The notes: generated from the letters alone by a model not told the origin. A DNA stretch of 64,000 nucleotides from Tetragenococcus halophilus subsp. flandriensis (GCF_030161475.1 NZ_BSUG01000018.1:1-64000); one strand, 5' to 3'; shown: positions 35,618 through 44,393, numbered from the stretch's first letter. Made by a program: numbers and translations.

Positions 35618-35731
35618 ATATATAAATTTCGATAAAACAACGTCCTGTACAACGCCAGTGGTATAAATATTTTGCAAAGAAGTTTTTCAAATCTAAAAAA
35701 GTAAGCGTAATTGAAGTAGGTATGCATATAA

Positions 35732-35768
35732 TTTTTAGGTTGACTTAAAAATTATATTAGGCTAATAT
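35732..35768 (+). promoter_or_regulatory. promoter overlapped by DtxR/MntR-type boxes
   Basis: TTGACT (35740-35745) and TAATAT (35763-35768) are 17 bp apart. The -35 lies inside TTTTTAGGTTGACTTAAAAA, close to the DtxR-family consensus TTAGGTTAGCCTAA, and the -10 overlaps ATTAGGCTAAT. Binding of a metal-loaded DtxR-type repressor would block this promoter. Confidence 0.6.
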
Positions 35769-35901
35769 GAAAGCATAAAAATTCTAAATATTGAAAATTA
35801 GTAGAAGTCCAAAAAGCTGGGTTTTAAATTTAAATGGAAATAATTTTTATAATTTTTATAAAGGATATTTGTCTTCGGTGTAGGCCTAAGAATGGCTATA
35901 A

Positions 35902-35928
35902 GCTCAACATGCTCAACATGCTCAACAT
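35902..35928. repeat. 9-bp tandem repeat, three copies
   Basis: GCTCAACAT is repeated three times exactly, in the untranslated leader before the first wHTH gene. Confidence 0.9.
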
Positions 35929-35991
35929 GCTGAAGTAGTGAAAACTTGATAAGTCTATTAAAAATCTTTTTAAATAGTGGAGATGAATAAG

Positions 35992-36228
35992 ATGTTTGAA
36001 ATTAAAAAAACAACTTTGTTTATTTACTTGATCGTAATACAAGAATTATCTAAAAGAAAAAGTACGGTAAAAAATACTGATATCTCAAAAGTTTTGCATG
36101 TTCAGTTAGTTTCTGTGGATGAAACAATTGAAAAATTACAGTCGGAAGGTTATTTATTTGAAGATAAGATTGCTCTTTCTAAAAAAGGAAAGCGTTTTAT
36201 AGTTAAATTAAAGAAAAGTTTGATTTAG
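35992..36228 (+). CDS. short DtxR-like winged-helix protein
   Basis: About 78 aa. The sequence FIYLIVIQELSKRKSTVKNT, then DISKVLHVQLVSVDETIEKL and LSKKGKRFIVKLKKSL, has the HTH-wing layout of DtxR/MntR but ends right after the wing. There is no metal-binding or dimerisation domain. I choose ATG 35992 because GGAG lies 9 bp before it. It opens a probable operon with a methyltransferase, a second DtxR-like gene and a metal importer. Confidence 0.6.
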   Translation: MFEIKKTTLFIYLIVIQELSKRKSTVKNTDISKVLHVQLVSVDETIEKLQSEGYLFEDKIALSKKGKRFIVKLKKSLI

Positions 36229-36283
36229 ATATTTTGCTGTTAACGATTCAGTTATACATTAACGAAAAAAGGAGAAAATTTAT

Positions 36284-37075
36284 ATGTCGTTAAAATTAGG
36301 AGATATACAAGAGACAATGCTAATTCCTCTTAGTATTAAAGCAAGTGAAACTATGAGAACTAACGCTAGAATTAAAGATGATAAAGCAGTAGATATTATA
36401 AAAAGTCTAGGCGCTAATACGGAAAGATATGATAAATTTATGAGCCATGAAGGAGTCATTGCGCGAACTATTTTAATCGATGGTGAACTGAATTCTTATT
36501 TAAAATCCTACCCAAAAGCAACTTGTATTAACCTAGGTTGTGGCTTGGATGATCGTTTTTCTAGAGTAGATAATGGAAAGATTACTTGGTATGACGTGGA
36601 TCTTCCAGATGTTATTGAAGTTCGGAAAAACTTTTTCGCTTCTAAAGAAAGAGTAAGTATGATTGCGGGCTCGGTATTATCCGATGATTGGTTAACACAA
36701 ATAAAGACAGAAGAAAAAGTCATTATTATTGGTGAAGGGCTACTGATGTACTTTGAAGAAAAGGAAGTGCAGCATTTATTAACTAGCATTTCAAAAAAAT
36801 TTTCTAATTTTGTTTTGATTGCTGAATTGATGCCCGCATTTACTGCAAACAATGAAAGATATCATGATACAGTGAGGCAAACAAAAGCACAATTCAAATG
36901 GGGAGTGGATAGCGGAAAAGAGTTAGTGAAATTATGTCCTTATATAAGGCTAGTCAAAGAAAATAGTTTTAATGTGATAATGAAACAATATTCTGTTCGT
37001 GGTTGGTTATTTGCGCTGCTTCCTAAAATCAATAAGATGAACAACCGATTGGCTACTTTTATTTCGGTAATGTAA
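36284..37075 (+). CDS. leucine carboxyl methyltransferase (LCM/TcmP)-family SAM methyltransferase
   Basis: This 263-aa protein has SAM site motifs 'CINLGCGLDDRF' near residue 82 and 'TWYDVDLPDVIEVRK' (acidic loop), then 'IIGEGLLMYFEEKEV', all characteristic of the LCM/PPM family of O-methyltransferases. In bacteria these act on small carboxylates. Its location between two DtxR-like genes and upstream of an Mn/Zn-type importer suggests a metal-related small-molecule substrate, which is inference only. The start ATG follows AAAGGAG. Confidence 0.82.
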   Translation: MSLKLGDIQETMLIPLSIKASETMRTNARIKDDKAVDIIKSLGANTERYDKFMSHEGVIARTILIDGELNSYLKSYPKATCINLGCGLDDRFSRVDNGKITWYDVDLPDVIEVRKNFFASKERVSMIAGSVLSDDWLTQIKTEEKVIIIGEGLLMYFEEKEVQHLLTSISKKFSNFVLIAELMPAFTANNERYHDTVRQTKAQFKWGVDSGKELVKLCPYIRLVKENSFNVIMKQYSVRGWLFALLPKINKMNNRLATFISVM

Positions 37076-37145
37076 TTTTTATTGGAATCGATTAAAAAAT
37101 GTGTTGTTTATTTAAAATTTATTTTAAAGATAAGGATGATTTTTT

Positions 37146-37517
37146 ATGACTTTATTTACAGCGGAAAAAGAGGAATATTTAAAATTAATCGAAAGAAAGC
37201 AAAAGAAAAAAGAACCTGTTAAAAATAATGAATTAGCAAAAGAACTGAATCTTGCTAGGGCTTCAGTGACTGAAATGTTTCTTAAATTATCACAAGAAGA
37301 GCTAGTAATTTATATTCCTTATAAAGGCGTGAAGCTAACCGAAAAAGGTAAACATTATGTAAAACTTTTGGAAAAAAAGCAAGAACTATTACTTCATTTT
37401 TTTGAGAAACATTTGGGATGCACTAAAAAAGAGTGTGAAGATATGTTAGATCACTTAGAACACATTAATCATGAATTATTTTTCGAAAAATTGGAGAAGT
37501 ATTTATTTGATAATTGA
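37146..37517 (+). CDS. MntR/DtxR-family regulator with altered metal site
   Basis: This 123-aa protein has an HTH and wing (NNELAKELNLARASVTEMFLKLSQEELVIYIPYKGVKLTEKG) followed by a helical dimerisation segment ending DHLEHINHELFFEKLEKYL. By eye alignment to B. subtilis MntR, the Glu-His pair is kept, but the positions of Asp8, Glu11 and His77 are Glu, Lys or Leu, and Gln. It is shorter than MntR. Metal specificity may differ or be lost. It lies just before the importer promoter with a matching box. Confidence 0.75.
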   Translation: MTLFTAEKEEYLKLIERKQKKKEPVKNNELAKELNLARASVTEMFLKLSQEELVIYIPYKGVKLTEKGKHYVKLLEKKQELLLHFFEKHLGCTKKECEDMLDHLEHINHELFFEKLEKYLFDN

Positions 37518-37522
37518 TATAT

Positions 37523-37575
37523 TTAAGGTTTGCCTAAAAAATAAGTTGACATTACCATAACTTTTATAGTATTTT
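37523..37575 (+). promoter_or_regulatory. metal importer promoter with DtxR/MntR-type box
   Basis: TTAAGGTTTGCCTAAA (37523-37538) matches the DtxR-family consensus and lies directly upstream of TTGACA (37546-37551). A TATTTT at 37570 gives an 18-bp spacer. It is expected to be repressed when metal is plentiful. Confidence 0.65.
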
Positions 37576-37650
37576 AATTTTAATAGGACTTACCCCTATA
37601 AAAAATAAATGATAATGTATCTCGTTATCAAAATAGAATGGAGAGAAGGT

Positions 37651-38601
37651 ATGAAGAAATTTGTTAGTTTATTGTTAGCGGCTATGACCTTATTTGTCTT
37701 AGGTGCTTGTGGAAGTGGCACAGGTGGAACCGATGAGAATGGAAATGCTGAGGAGACGGGAAGTGGATCAGATAAGCCTACGGTTACCGTTACAACCTCT
37801 TTTTTACGTGATATGGTTACGCAGTTAGCTGGAGATAAAGTGGAAATTGAGCAAGTAATTCCAGCAGGCGAAGACCCTCACTTGTATGTTGCTACACCAG
37901 ATGATTTGAATAAGTTAGAAGATGGCGACTTAGTGCTTTATCATGGTTTGCATTTTGAAGGTCAGATGGTTGATGCATTAGAAAATACAGGCGTTGCTGT
38001 AAGTGAAGAATTTAATGAAGATGATTTGACGACCATGGAAGAAGATGGTTCAGAAGTTGTAGATCCCCATTTCTGGTTTGATATTGATTTATATAAACAA
38101 GCAGTGGACGAAGCAACAGAGGAGCTTATAACCTTACTTGATGATGAAAGTATTACTGAACAGGCCACTGAATATAAGCAAGAACTAGATGAATTGGCAG
38201 AATATAACGAGGAAAAAATTACAGAAGTATCAGAAGAGAGTCGTTACTTGATCACGCCACATGACGCTTTTAATTACTTTGCTCAAAGTTATGATATGGA
38301 AGTTATTGCACCACAAGGAGTTAGTACAGAATCGGAAGCTTCAAATGCAGATATTTCCGATACCGTTGATTTTATTGTGGACAATGAAGTTAAGGCGGTT
38401 TTTGCTGAATCAACAACAGATCCAGCACGTATGGAGCGCTTAAAAGAAGATGTTGAAGCTAAAGGCGGAGAAGTAGAAGTTATAAGTGGTGAAGGGCAAG
38501 AACTTTTCTCTGACTCGTTAGCGCCTGAGGGTGAAGATGGCGATACTTATATTGATATGTATCGGCACAATATGGATTTAATTGTTGATAACTTAAAATA
38601 A
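37651..38601 (+). CDS. manganese/zinc ABC transporter substrate-binding lipoprotein
   Basis: About 316 aa with signal peptide and lipobox (LGAC). This cluster A-I (PsaA/MntA/EfaA-type) protein has metal ligands visible in GEDPHLY, DPHFWFD, TPHDAFNYF and the late AESTTDP. The internal His-rich loop typical of zinc-specific ZnuA is missing, which favours manganese. The ATG at 37651 has AGAGAAGG upstream and begins MKKFVSLLLAAM. It is followed 13 bp later by its ATPase gene. Very acidic, as expected for an exported protein here. Confidence 0.88.
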   Translation: MKKFVSLLLAAMTLFVLGACGSGTGGTDENGNAEETGSGSDKPTVTVTTSFLRDMVTQLAGDKVEIEQVIPAGEDPHLYVATPDDLNKLEDGDLVLYHGLHFEGQMVDALENTGVAVSEEFNEDDLTTMEEDGSEVVDPHFWFDIDLYKQAVDEATEELITLLDDESITEQATEYKQELDELAEYNEEKITEVSEESRYLITPHDAFNYFAQSYDMEVIAPQGVSTESEASNADISDTVDFIVDNEVKAVFAESTTDPARMERLKEDVEAKGGEVEVISGEGQELFSDSLAPEGEDGDTYIDMYRHNMDLIVDNLK

Positions 38602-38614
38602 AAGGAGAAAAGTC

Positions 38615-39346
38615 ATGTCAAATGTAGTTGAAATAAAAAATTTGAATATGGCGTATAACGATAGTCCAGTGCTTTGGAATATTAACCTAACCATTGCCAA
38701 CAATAGCAAAACTGCTATTGTTGGTCCCAATGGTGCGGGAAAATCGACCTTGATCAAGGGAATCTTGGGTCTTTTACGTCCTATTTCAGGTGAAGTAAAA
38801 ATTTTTGATAAAGACTATCGAAAAGTCTATAAAAAAATCGCTTATGTTCCTCAATCAAGTAGCGTCCATTGGGATTTTCCAACGACTGTATTTGATGTTG
38901 TTTTAATGGGGCGTTATGTTTACAGCGGACTTTTAAAACGTTCAACAAAAAAAGATAAGCAACGAGCGTTAGAATCGCTAAAACGTGTGGGGATGGAAGA
39001 CTACAAAGATCGACAAATTTCGCAGCTATCTGGCGGGCAACGGCAAAGAGTTTTCCTAGCAAGAGCGATTTGTCAGGATTCAGATGTTTATTTTTTAGAT
39101 GAGCCTATGCAAGGTGTAGATATTAAAACCGAAAAGTTAATTATCCAAATTTTAAATGAATTTCAACAACAAGGAAAAACGATTATTGTTGTTCACCATG
39201 ATTTATCCACTGTAAAAGAGTATTTTGATCATGCGATTATTTTGAATAAAGAATTGATTTCAACAGGCCCTCTACAAGAAGCTTTTATCGAGGAGAAAAT
39301 CAACCAAGCTTATGGTAGTAAGATAGGTGAAGTTTATGGATATTAG
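38615..39346 (+). CDS. metal ABC transporter ATP-binding protein
   Basis: This 243-aa protein has Walker A GPNGAGKST near residue 37, the Q-loop YVPQSSSVHWDFP typical of Mn/Zn/Fe chelate ATPases, signature LSGGQRQRVFLARAI and Walker B VYFLDEPMQGVD. It powers import of the metal delivered by the preceding lipoprotein. It overlaps the permease gene by 11 bp. AAAGGAG precedes the ATG. Confidence 0.92.
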   Translation: MSNVVEIKNLNMAYNDSPVLWNINLTIANNSKTAIVGPNGAGKSTLIKGILGLLRPISGEVKIFDKDYRKVYKKIAYVPQSSSVHWDFPTTVFDVVLMGRYVYSGLLKRSTKKDKQRALESLKRVGMEDYKDRQISQLSGGQRQRVFLARAICQDSDVYFLDEPMQGVDIKTEKLIIQILNEFQQQGKTIIVVHHDLSTVKEYFDHAIILNKELISTGPLQEAFIEEKINQAYGSKIGEVYGY

Positions 39347-40220
39347 CATTTTAACGAACTATTCTTTTCTAGTTGTTGTATTTGGTACAGTTATATTAGC
39401 TATTGCTTCAGGAATGATAGGTACAGTCAGCGTGCTTAAAGGACAAAGCTTAATTGGAGATGCTATCGGCCATTCTTCATTTGCAGGCATTGTGATAAGT
39501 TTTATATTGTTTCAACAAAGAAATCCAGTCATTTTAGCTATAGGGGCTTTATTTTCGGGGATTGTTGCCTTTTTTTCGATTCAATTAATCGATAAGAATG
39601 CGAAAATCACGTTAGATAGCGTACTAGCCCTCGTGTTATCCTCTTTTTTCGGCTTAGGGATGGTGTTAAAAAGTTACATTCAAGGAAATCCAGAGTTTTC
39701 TAATGCTTCTCAAGCTGGTCTACAAAATTACATATTTGGTCAAGCTGCTTACTTAATGCGTAATGATGTTTATTTAATTATTTTAGCTGCTATTGTATCT
39801 ATCTCTTTATTGCTCTTTTTTTATAAAGAGATTAAAATTTTTGTTTTTGATAAACAATTTGCTCGTTCCGTAGGAATTAAAGCTTCTTTTTTAAATTGGT
39901 TGATTTTAATTATGTCGATGGTCTTGATTTCAGTAGGGTTAAAAGCAGTGGGCGCTATTTTGATTAGTAGTATGCTGATTGCGCCAGCGATTACCGGTCT
40001 ACAATGGAGCAATCGTTTTCCGATGGTTCTATTGATTGCAGGTATTGTAGGAGGGCTTTCTGCTTTTATCGGAACTTATATCAGTTCTACGATACAAAAT
40101 ATACCTACTGGACCGATGATTATTGTTATCATGTCGATTTTTGCTTTTCTTTCAGTCCTATTTTCACCTAAAGGTTTATTTGCAGGACTGCTTCGTAAAA
40201 GAAAGGGAGTGAAAGGATAA
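39336..40220 (+). CDS. metal ABC transporter permease (first)
   Basis: About 294 aa with eight or nine transmembrane helices of the ABC-3 family: MIGTVSVLKGQSLIGDAIGHSSFAGIV near the N-terminus and LKAVGAILISSMLIAPAIT in the coupling region. It pairs with the second permease to form a heterodimer. The ATG at 39336 lies in the ATPase 3' end; its stop overlaps the next start (TAATG). Confidence 0.9.
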   Translation: MDISILTNYSFLVVVFGTVILAIASGMIGTVSVLKGQSLIGDAIGHSSFAGIVISFILFQQRNPVILAIGALFSGIVAFFSIQLIDKNAKITLDSVLALVLSSFFGLGMVLKSYIQGNPEFSNASQAGLQNYIFGQAAYLMRNDVYLIILAAIVSISLLLFFYKEIKIFVFDKQFARSVGIKASFLNWLILIMSMVLISVGLKAVGAILISSMLIAPAITGLQWSNRFPMVLLIAGIVGGLSAFIGTYISSTIQNIPTGPMIIVIMSIFAFLSVLFSPKGLFAGLLRKRKGVKG

Positions 40221-41293
40221 TGGGCGCTTTATCAGTGTTGGTTATTACGGCGATGGCTTGTAGTTTGGTCGGAGTATTTTTAGTTTTAAGAAATTTGGCG
40301 ATGGTTTCTGATGCTATATCTCATACGGTTTTATTGGGGATTGTTGCCGGTTATTTTGTGGCTCATGATTTAGATTCACCAATTTTATTTATCGGCGCTG
40401 GTTTATTTGGCGTTCTAACTGTTTATGCTATTGAAGCCTTAGTCAAAAAATTCCATTTAAAAAATGACGCGGCTACCGGTCTTGTCTTTCCTTTGTTTTT
40501 TGCCATTGCGATTATTGTTATTTCGAAATTTGCTAGAAATGTCCATTTAGACGTGGATATTGTTTTGAGCGGTGAAGTAGTTTTTTCTTCTTTAAATACG
40601 GTAACCTTACTTGGATTAAGCCTTCCTCGCACCTTTATTGATATGTCAATTGTTTTTTTGATGAATCTATTGTTTGTTCTCGTATTTTATAATCAATTGA
40701 AGATATCTACTTTCGATAAGCAGTACGCAGCTTCGATAGGATTGGCGGTTTCAGTCTTACATTTTGTATTAATGACATTAGTATCCATTACCACAGTTGT
40801 GGCCTTTAATGCAGTAGGGTCAATACTAGTTATTTCCTTTTTAGTTGCTCCGGTACTGAGCGCGTATTTATTATCCAAAAGGCTATATGCTATGATTTTT
40901 CTTTCGATGTTTTATGGCATTGTCAATAGTGTCATTGGTTATTGGATTGCTGTTCAATTAAATATGTCAATGCCGGGAATGTGTGCTACAGTTGCTTTTG
41001 TTACATTCATGCTTACTTTTATTTTCTATCCGAATGGCTTAATTGGTAGGCAAATACGGCGAATTCAATTGAAAAAAATTTATCAATTGAACTTGTTAGT
41101 GATGTATCTACCTTCTACAAGCGCATTTAAAGCTGATGATATTAGCGAAAAACTATATTGGAGCGAAACAAAAACCGAAAAATTTTTAGATAAATTGGAG
41201 AAAAAAGATTATATCAAAAGGGAAAACAACCATGTTTATTTAACTTCCCATGGGAAGGAATACAAAAATAAAATACAACTTAGTTTTGATTAA
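40220..41293 (+). CDS. metal ABC transporter permease fused to a C-terminal winged helix
   Basis: This 357-aa protein has an ABC-3 permease core (1-280) with RNLAMVSDAISHTVLLGIVAG and NAVGSILVISFLVAPVLSAYLL. After the last helix a basic linker (RQIRRIQLKK) leads to about 70 residues, 'DDISEKLYWSETKTEKFLDKLEKKDYIKRENNHVYLTSHGKEY', a DtxR/MarR-like wHTH without a metal-binding domain. Similar permease-regulator fusions exist (chlamydial YtgCR). The extension faces the cytoplasm and could sense transport or bind DNA after cleavage. Confidence 0.82.
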   Translation: MGALSVLVITAMACSLVGVFLVLRNLAMVSDAISHTVLLGIVAGYFVAHDLDSPILFIGAGLFGVLTVYAIEALVKKFHLKNDAATGLVFPLFFAIAIIVISKFARNVHLDVDIVLSGEVVFSSLNTVTLLGLSLPRTFIDMSIVFLMNLLFVLVFYNQLKISTFDKQYAASIGLAVSVLHFVLMTLVSITTVVAFNAVGSILVISFLVAPVLSAYLLSKRLYAMIFLSMFYGIVNSVIGYWIAVQLNMSMPGMCATVAFVTFMLTFIFYPNGLIGRQIRRIQLKKIYQLNLLVMYLPSTSAFKADDISEKLYWSETKTEKFLDKLEKKDYIKRENNHVYLTSHGKEYKNKIQLSFD

Positions 41294-41323
41294 AATCTTA
41301 TCCATTAGTAAAAATAGAAAATT

Positions 41324-41370
41324 CATATAATAGCCTGATATCGTGGAAGTTCCGATATCAGGCTATTTAA
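41324..41370 (+). terminator. terminator of the metal importer operon
   Basis: A 15-bp stem, AATAGCCTGATATCG with CGATATCAGGCTATT, is separated by a short loop; only a weak T run follows. Confidence 0.65.
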
Positions 41371-41578
41371 ATGATTATGGACTATATTTGTTATTTTATT
41401 ATTCGTGCTGTTAGAGATTTCACTTAGCTATAAAACTGTTATTTTCTTATATGATGAAATTAACGCAAGGTACCTAGAACTAACTTTTGATGATTGTATT
41501 TGTTTAACCATTCATGTGAATAAAATTTCATGTTATTTTTTATTGACAGGTGAATTTTAAATTGATATATTATCATTT

Positions 41579-41602
41579 GTAAAACGTAATTGTTACGATT
41601 TG
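41579..41602 (+). promoter_or_regulatory. Zur box
   Basis: AAAACGTAATTGTTACGATT differs little from the B. subtilis Zur consensus AAATCGTAATNATTACGATTT. It lies 34 bp before the zinc-free L33 gene and should give repression by zinc. Confidence 0.75.
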
Positions 41603-41635
41603 TGTTTTTGTTAATAGCGGGAGGTGTTGTTGCAG

Positions 41636-41785
41636 ATGAGAGAGAATATCGCATTAGAGTGCAAGGAAACGGGTGAGAGCTTGTATATCACAAGTAAAAA
41701 TAAACGGAATACTCCGGAGCGTTTGAAACGGAAAAAATATTCGCCCAAGCTACGTCGGCGAGCATTATTTGTAGAAACAAAATAA
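41636..41785 (+). CDS. rpmG: ribosomal protein L33, zinc-independent paralogue
   Basis: ATG at 41636 follows GGGAGGTG and opens 49 codons ([20 protein letters not shown]...). The L33 pattern is clear ([26 protein letters not shown]), but the two zinc-binding CxxC motifs of L33 are ECKET and YSPK, so only one Cys remains. Such C-minus paralogues replace the zinc-containing L33 during zinc starvation. Its place between a Zur box and adcA, 19 bp before it, agrees. Confidence 0.9.
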   Translation: MRENIALECKETGESLYITSKNKRNTPERLKRKKYSPKLRRRALFVETK

Positions 41786-41804
41786 AAAATGAGTGAGGTT
41801 TGAA

Positions 41805-43364
41805 ATGAATAAAAAATTAGGTTTGAGTTTTGTTGGACTTATAGCATTAGGAGTGTTAAGTGCTTGCGGAGGTAATGAACAATCCGCAGCAAACGAGCAA
41901 GAGGAACCGCTACAAATTATGACGACATTTTATCCTATGTATGACTTTACTAAAAATATTGTTGGCGATGAAGGCGACGTTGAATTATTAGTTCCATCAG
42001 GCGCTGAACCTCATGATTATGAACCTTCAGCTAAAGATATGGCTAAGATTACAGATTCTGATGCCTTTGTTTATCATAATGAAAATATGGAAACTTGGGT
42101 GCCTGAAGCAAGTGAAGGCTGGCAAGAAGATGAGCCAGCTGTTATTGAAGGAACAGAAGGGATCGCTTTAATGCCCGGCGACGAGGAAGGTCACGATCAT
42201 GACCACGATCATGATCATGATCATGGAGAAGAAGGTCATAGTCATGAGTTTGATCCTCATACTTGGGTTTCGCCTCAAATGGCAGCTAAAGAAGTCAATT
42301 CGATTAAAGATCAACTGGTTGAATTGTATCCGGAAAGAGAAGAAGCTTTTGAAAGTAATGCAGAGGATTATTTATCTCAATTAGAAGATTTAGATCAAGA
42401 CTATACAGATACATTGGAAGATGCAAAGCAAAAAAGTTTTGTGACGCAACATGCAGCATTTGGTTATTTAGCTTTAGATTATGATTTGAATCAAGTACCA
42501 ATTTCTGGTTTATCTCCTGATGAAGAACCTAGCCCCTCTAGACTTGCGAAGTTAAAAGATTATGTAGCTGATAACGATATCCATTATATTTATTTTGAAG
42601 AAAATGCTAATGATAAAATCGCACGTACTTTAGCTGACGAAACTGGTGTAGAATTGGAAGTGTTAAATCCATTAGAAAGTTTAACAGATGAGCAAATGGA
42701 TAATGGCGAAGATTATGTCTCTGTGATGGAAGATAATTTAGCGGCACTAGAGAAGACGACAAGTGTTGCAGGTGAAGAAATCGAACCGGAAGATGAAGAG
42801 GGGCAAGAAGAGGAAGATGAACATACAGTCCACAATGGTTATTTCGAAGATGATGAGGTAAAAGACCGTAATTTATCCGATTTTTCAGGGGAATGGCAGT
42901 CGATTTATCCACTATTAGAAGATGGGACTTTGGATCAAGTTTTTGATTATAAATCGAAATTAAATCAAGATCAGTCTGCAGAGGAATATAAAGAGTACTA
43001 TGAAACAGGATATAAAACCGATGTAGACGATATAAAAATCACTGATAATTCGATGGATTTCATTGTAGATGGTGAACAACACAAATACGATTATGATTAT
43101 AAAGGCTATGAAATTCTGGATTATGAGGGAGGTAACCGAGGCGTTCGTTATAATTTCGAAGCGAAAGATGATAACGCTGGAGAGTTTAAATATGTACAAT
43201 TTAGTGATCACAGTATTGAGCCTACGGAGTCTTCTCACTTCCATATTTTCTTTGGTGGAGAAAGCCAAGAAGATTTGTATGAACAATTAGATAACTGGCC
43301 AACCTATTATCCAGAAGATATGACAAAAGAAGAAATCGCACAGGATATGGTGGCACATGAGTAA
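41805..43364 (+). CDS. adcA: zinc-binding lipoprotein AdcA with C-terminal ZinT domain
   Basis: About 519 aa. A lipoprotein signal (LSACG) precedes a ZnuA-like domain (about 30-310) that carries a His-rich loop EGHDHDHDHDHDHGEEGHSH and ligands in GAEPHDYEPS, DPHTWVSP and TQHAAFGYL. The C-terminal ZinT/YodA domain (about 345-519) has 'GEWQSIYPLL' and 'SSHFHIFFGG' with its zinc His residues. It captures zinc at the surface. No AdcBC genes adjoin, so it must use a distant or shared permease. It shares the Zur promoter with the L33 gene. ATG 41805 is preferred over a GTG at 41793. Confidence 0.92.
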   Translation: MNKKLGLSFVGLIALGVLSACGGNEQSAANEQEEPLQIMTTFYPMYDFTKNIVGDEGDVELLVPSGAEPHDYEPSAKDMAKITDSDAFVYHNENMETWVPEASEGWQEDEPAVIEGTEGIALMPGDEEGHDHDHDHDHDHGEEGHSHEFDPHTWVSPQMAAKEVNSIKDQLVELYPEREEAFESNAEDYLSQLEDLDQDYTDTLEDAKQKSFVTQHAAFGYLALDYDLNQVPISGLSPDEEPSPSRLAKLKDYVADNDIHYIYFEENANDKIARTLADETGVELEVLNPLESLTDEQMDNGEDYVSVMEDNLAALEKTTSVAGEEIEPEDEEGQEEEDEHTVHNGYFEDDEVKDRNLSDFSGEWQSIYPLLEDGTLDQVFDYKSKLNQDQSAEEYKEYYETGYKTDVDDIKITDNSMDFIVDGEQHKYDYDYKGYEILDYEGGNRGVRYNFEAKDDNAGEFKYVQFSDHSIEPTESSHFHIFFGGESQEDLYEQLDNWPTYYPEDMTKEEIAQDMVAHE

Positions 43365-43390
43365 GTTTTTATAATGAAGTAAATAAAATA

Positions 43391-43440
43391 AAAGTTGTAT
43401 GAAAATCATTCTAAAAAAGATTTTCATACAACTTTTTTTA
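43391..43440 (+). terminator. Rho-independent terminator of adcA
   Basis: A 17-bp perfect stem (43391-43407 with 43419-43435) is followed by a T run. Confidence 0.9.
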
Positions 43441-43685
43441 TAAGTAGCTATTTGAGTTATTTTATCAATAAATTTTTAACTAAAAATTCCTTTCATGGGA
43501 AGTGGTATTAACTACGTTACTTTATTTACTAAGTTGAATCAAGATATTTATCCTAGCAAAGAGGGTTTAGAGTATATGGAAAAGTAAAATGAAAAGAAGG
43601 CAAAAATACTTTTATTTTTCAACAAACTATAATAGTATAAATTTATAAGAATGATTTGCAAACGATTTAGTAAAGGAGGAATGTT

Positions 43686-44333
43686 ATGAAAAAGTTATTA
43701 ACAACGTCATTGTTAGCGGGGGTGGTTTTGTTGGTAGGCTGTCAGTCAGGAGAAGAAACTGAAGCTCCTACTGAGGAAAGTACAACAATTTCGACAACTG
43801 TATCTGAAACTGAGATAACGGAAAGCACTAGCCAAAGTACAGCAGAAAGTACTTCTTCAGCAACTAGTGAGAGTACTACATCAACTTCAGAAGTAGAAGA
43901 AAGTCTGTGGGACGATGATAAAGCACAATCTTTGGATACCTTTATGACTGATTGGGGAGAAACGATGGACCAAAAGTATGAAGAATACTCTGAAGGAAAT
44001 AATGTTGATTGGTACGGTACACAGATTCCAGAAGAACTTGTAGGTGATGGCAAAAATTGGAACACAATGGTGGAAGAAGAGTCAGCCAATTTTGAATGGT
44101 CGGAAGATGGAGAAGCATCAGATGGCAATTACGCCTTAGTTGCGATGTATTCGGATGCCGAATCGCAAATGTATCCTGACCAGCATCTTTATTTCTTTAC
44201 TATCTATGAGGGAGAGCCTAAAGTTCTTATCTCGCAACAAACACAGGGAAATGCGGAAAATAACTTCTATTTTTCAGAAACAGATAACCAAGAACTACAA
44301 GATGGTTTTGCTGATATTGTAAAAAACGACTAA
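43686..44333 (+). CDS. DUF4767-type lipoprotein
   Basis: This 215-aa lipoprotein has signal MKKLLTTSLLAGVVLLVGC with Cys at 19, a Ser/Thr/Glu linker (about 22-75) and one domain with 'SLWDDDKAQSLDTFMTDWGETMDQKYEEY', 'DWYGTQIP' and 'MYPDQHLYFFTIYEGEPKVLISQQ', the pattern I know as DUF4767 in lactobacilli and enterococci. Function is unknown. The ATG follows AAAGGAGGAA. It resembles the frameshifted lipoprotein at 23065 in layout. Confidence 0.82.
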   Translation: MKKLLTTSLLAGVVLLVGCQSGEETEAPTEESTTISTTVSETEITESTSQSTAESTSSATSESTTSTSEVEESLWDDDKAQSLDTFMTDWGETMDQKYEEYSEGNNVDWYGTQIPEELVGDGKNWNTMVEEESANFEWSEDGEASDGNYALVAMYSDAESQMYPDQHLYFFTIYEGEPKVLISQQTQGNAENNFYFSETDNQELQDGFADIVKND

Positions 44334-44348
44334 ATAGTTTCATTTTAA

Positions 44349-44393
44349 AATAATACGGAAAAGCGTAAAAACTTCGCTTTTTCGTATTATTTG
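44349..44393 (+). terminator. Rho-independent terminator
   Basis: AATAATACG plus AAAAGCG pairs with CGCTTTT plus CGTATTATT (44349-44365 with 44375-44391). Confidence 0.8.

Noticed and set aside
35992-41293. staphylopine-like metallophore biosynthesis locus
   Set aside because: No nicotianamine synthase-like, racemase or opine dehydrogenase genes are present; only the methyltransferase is left to explain.
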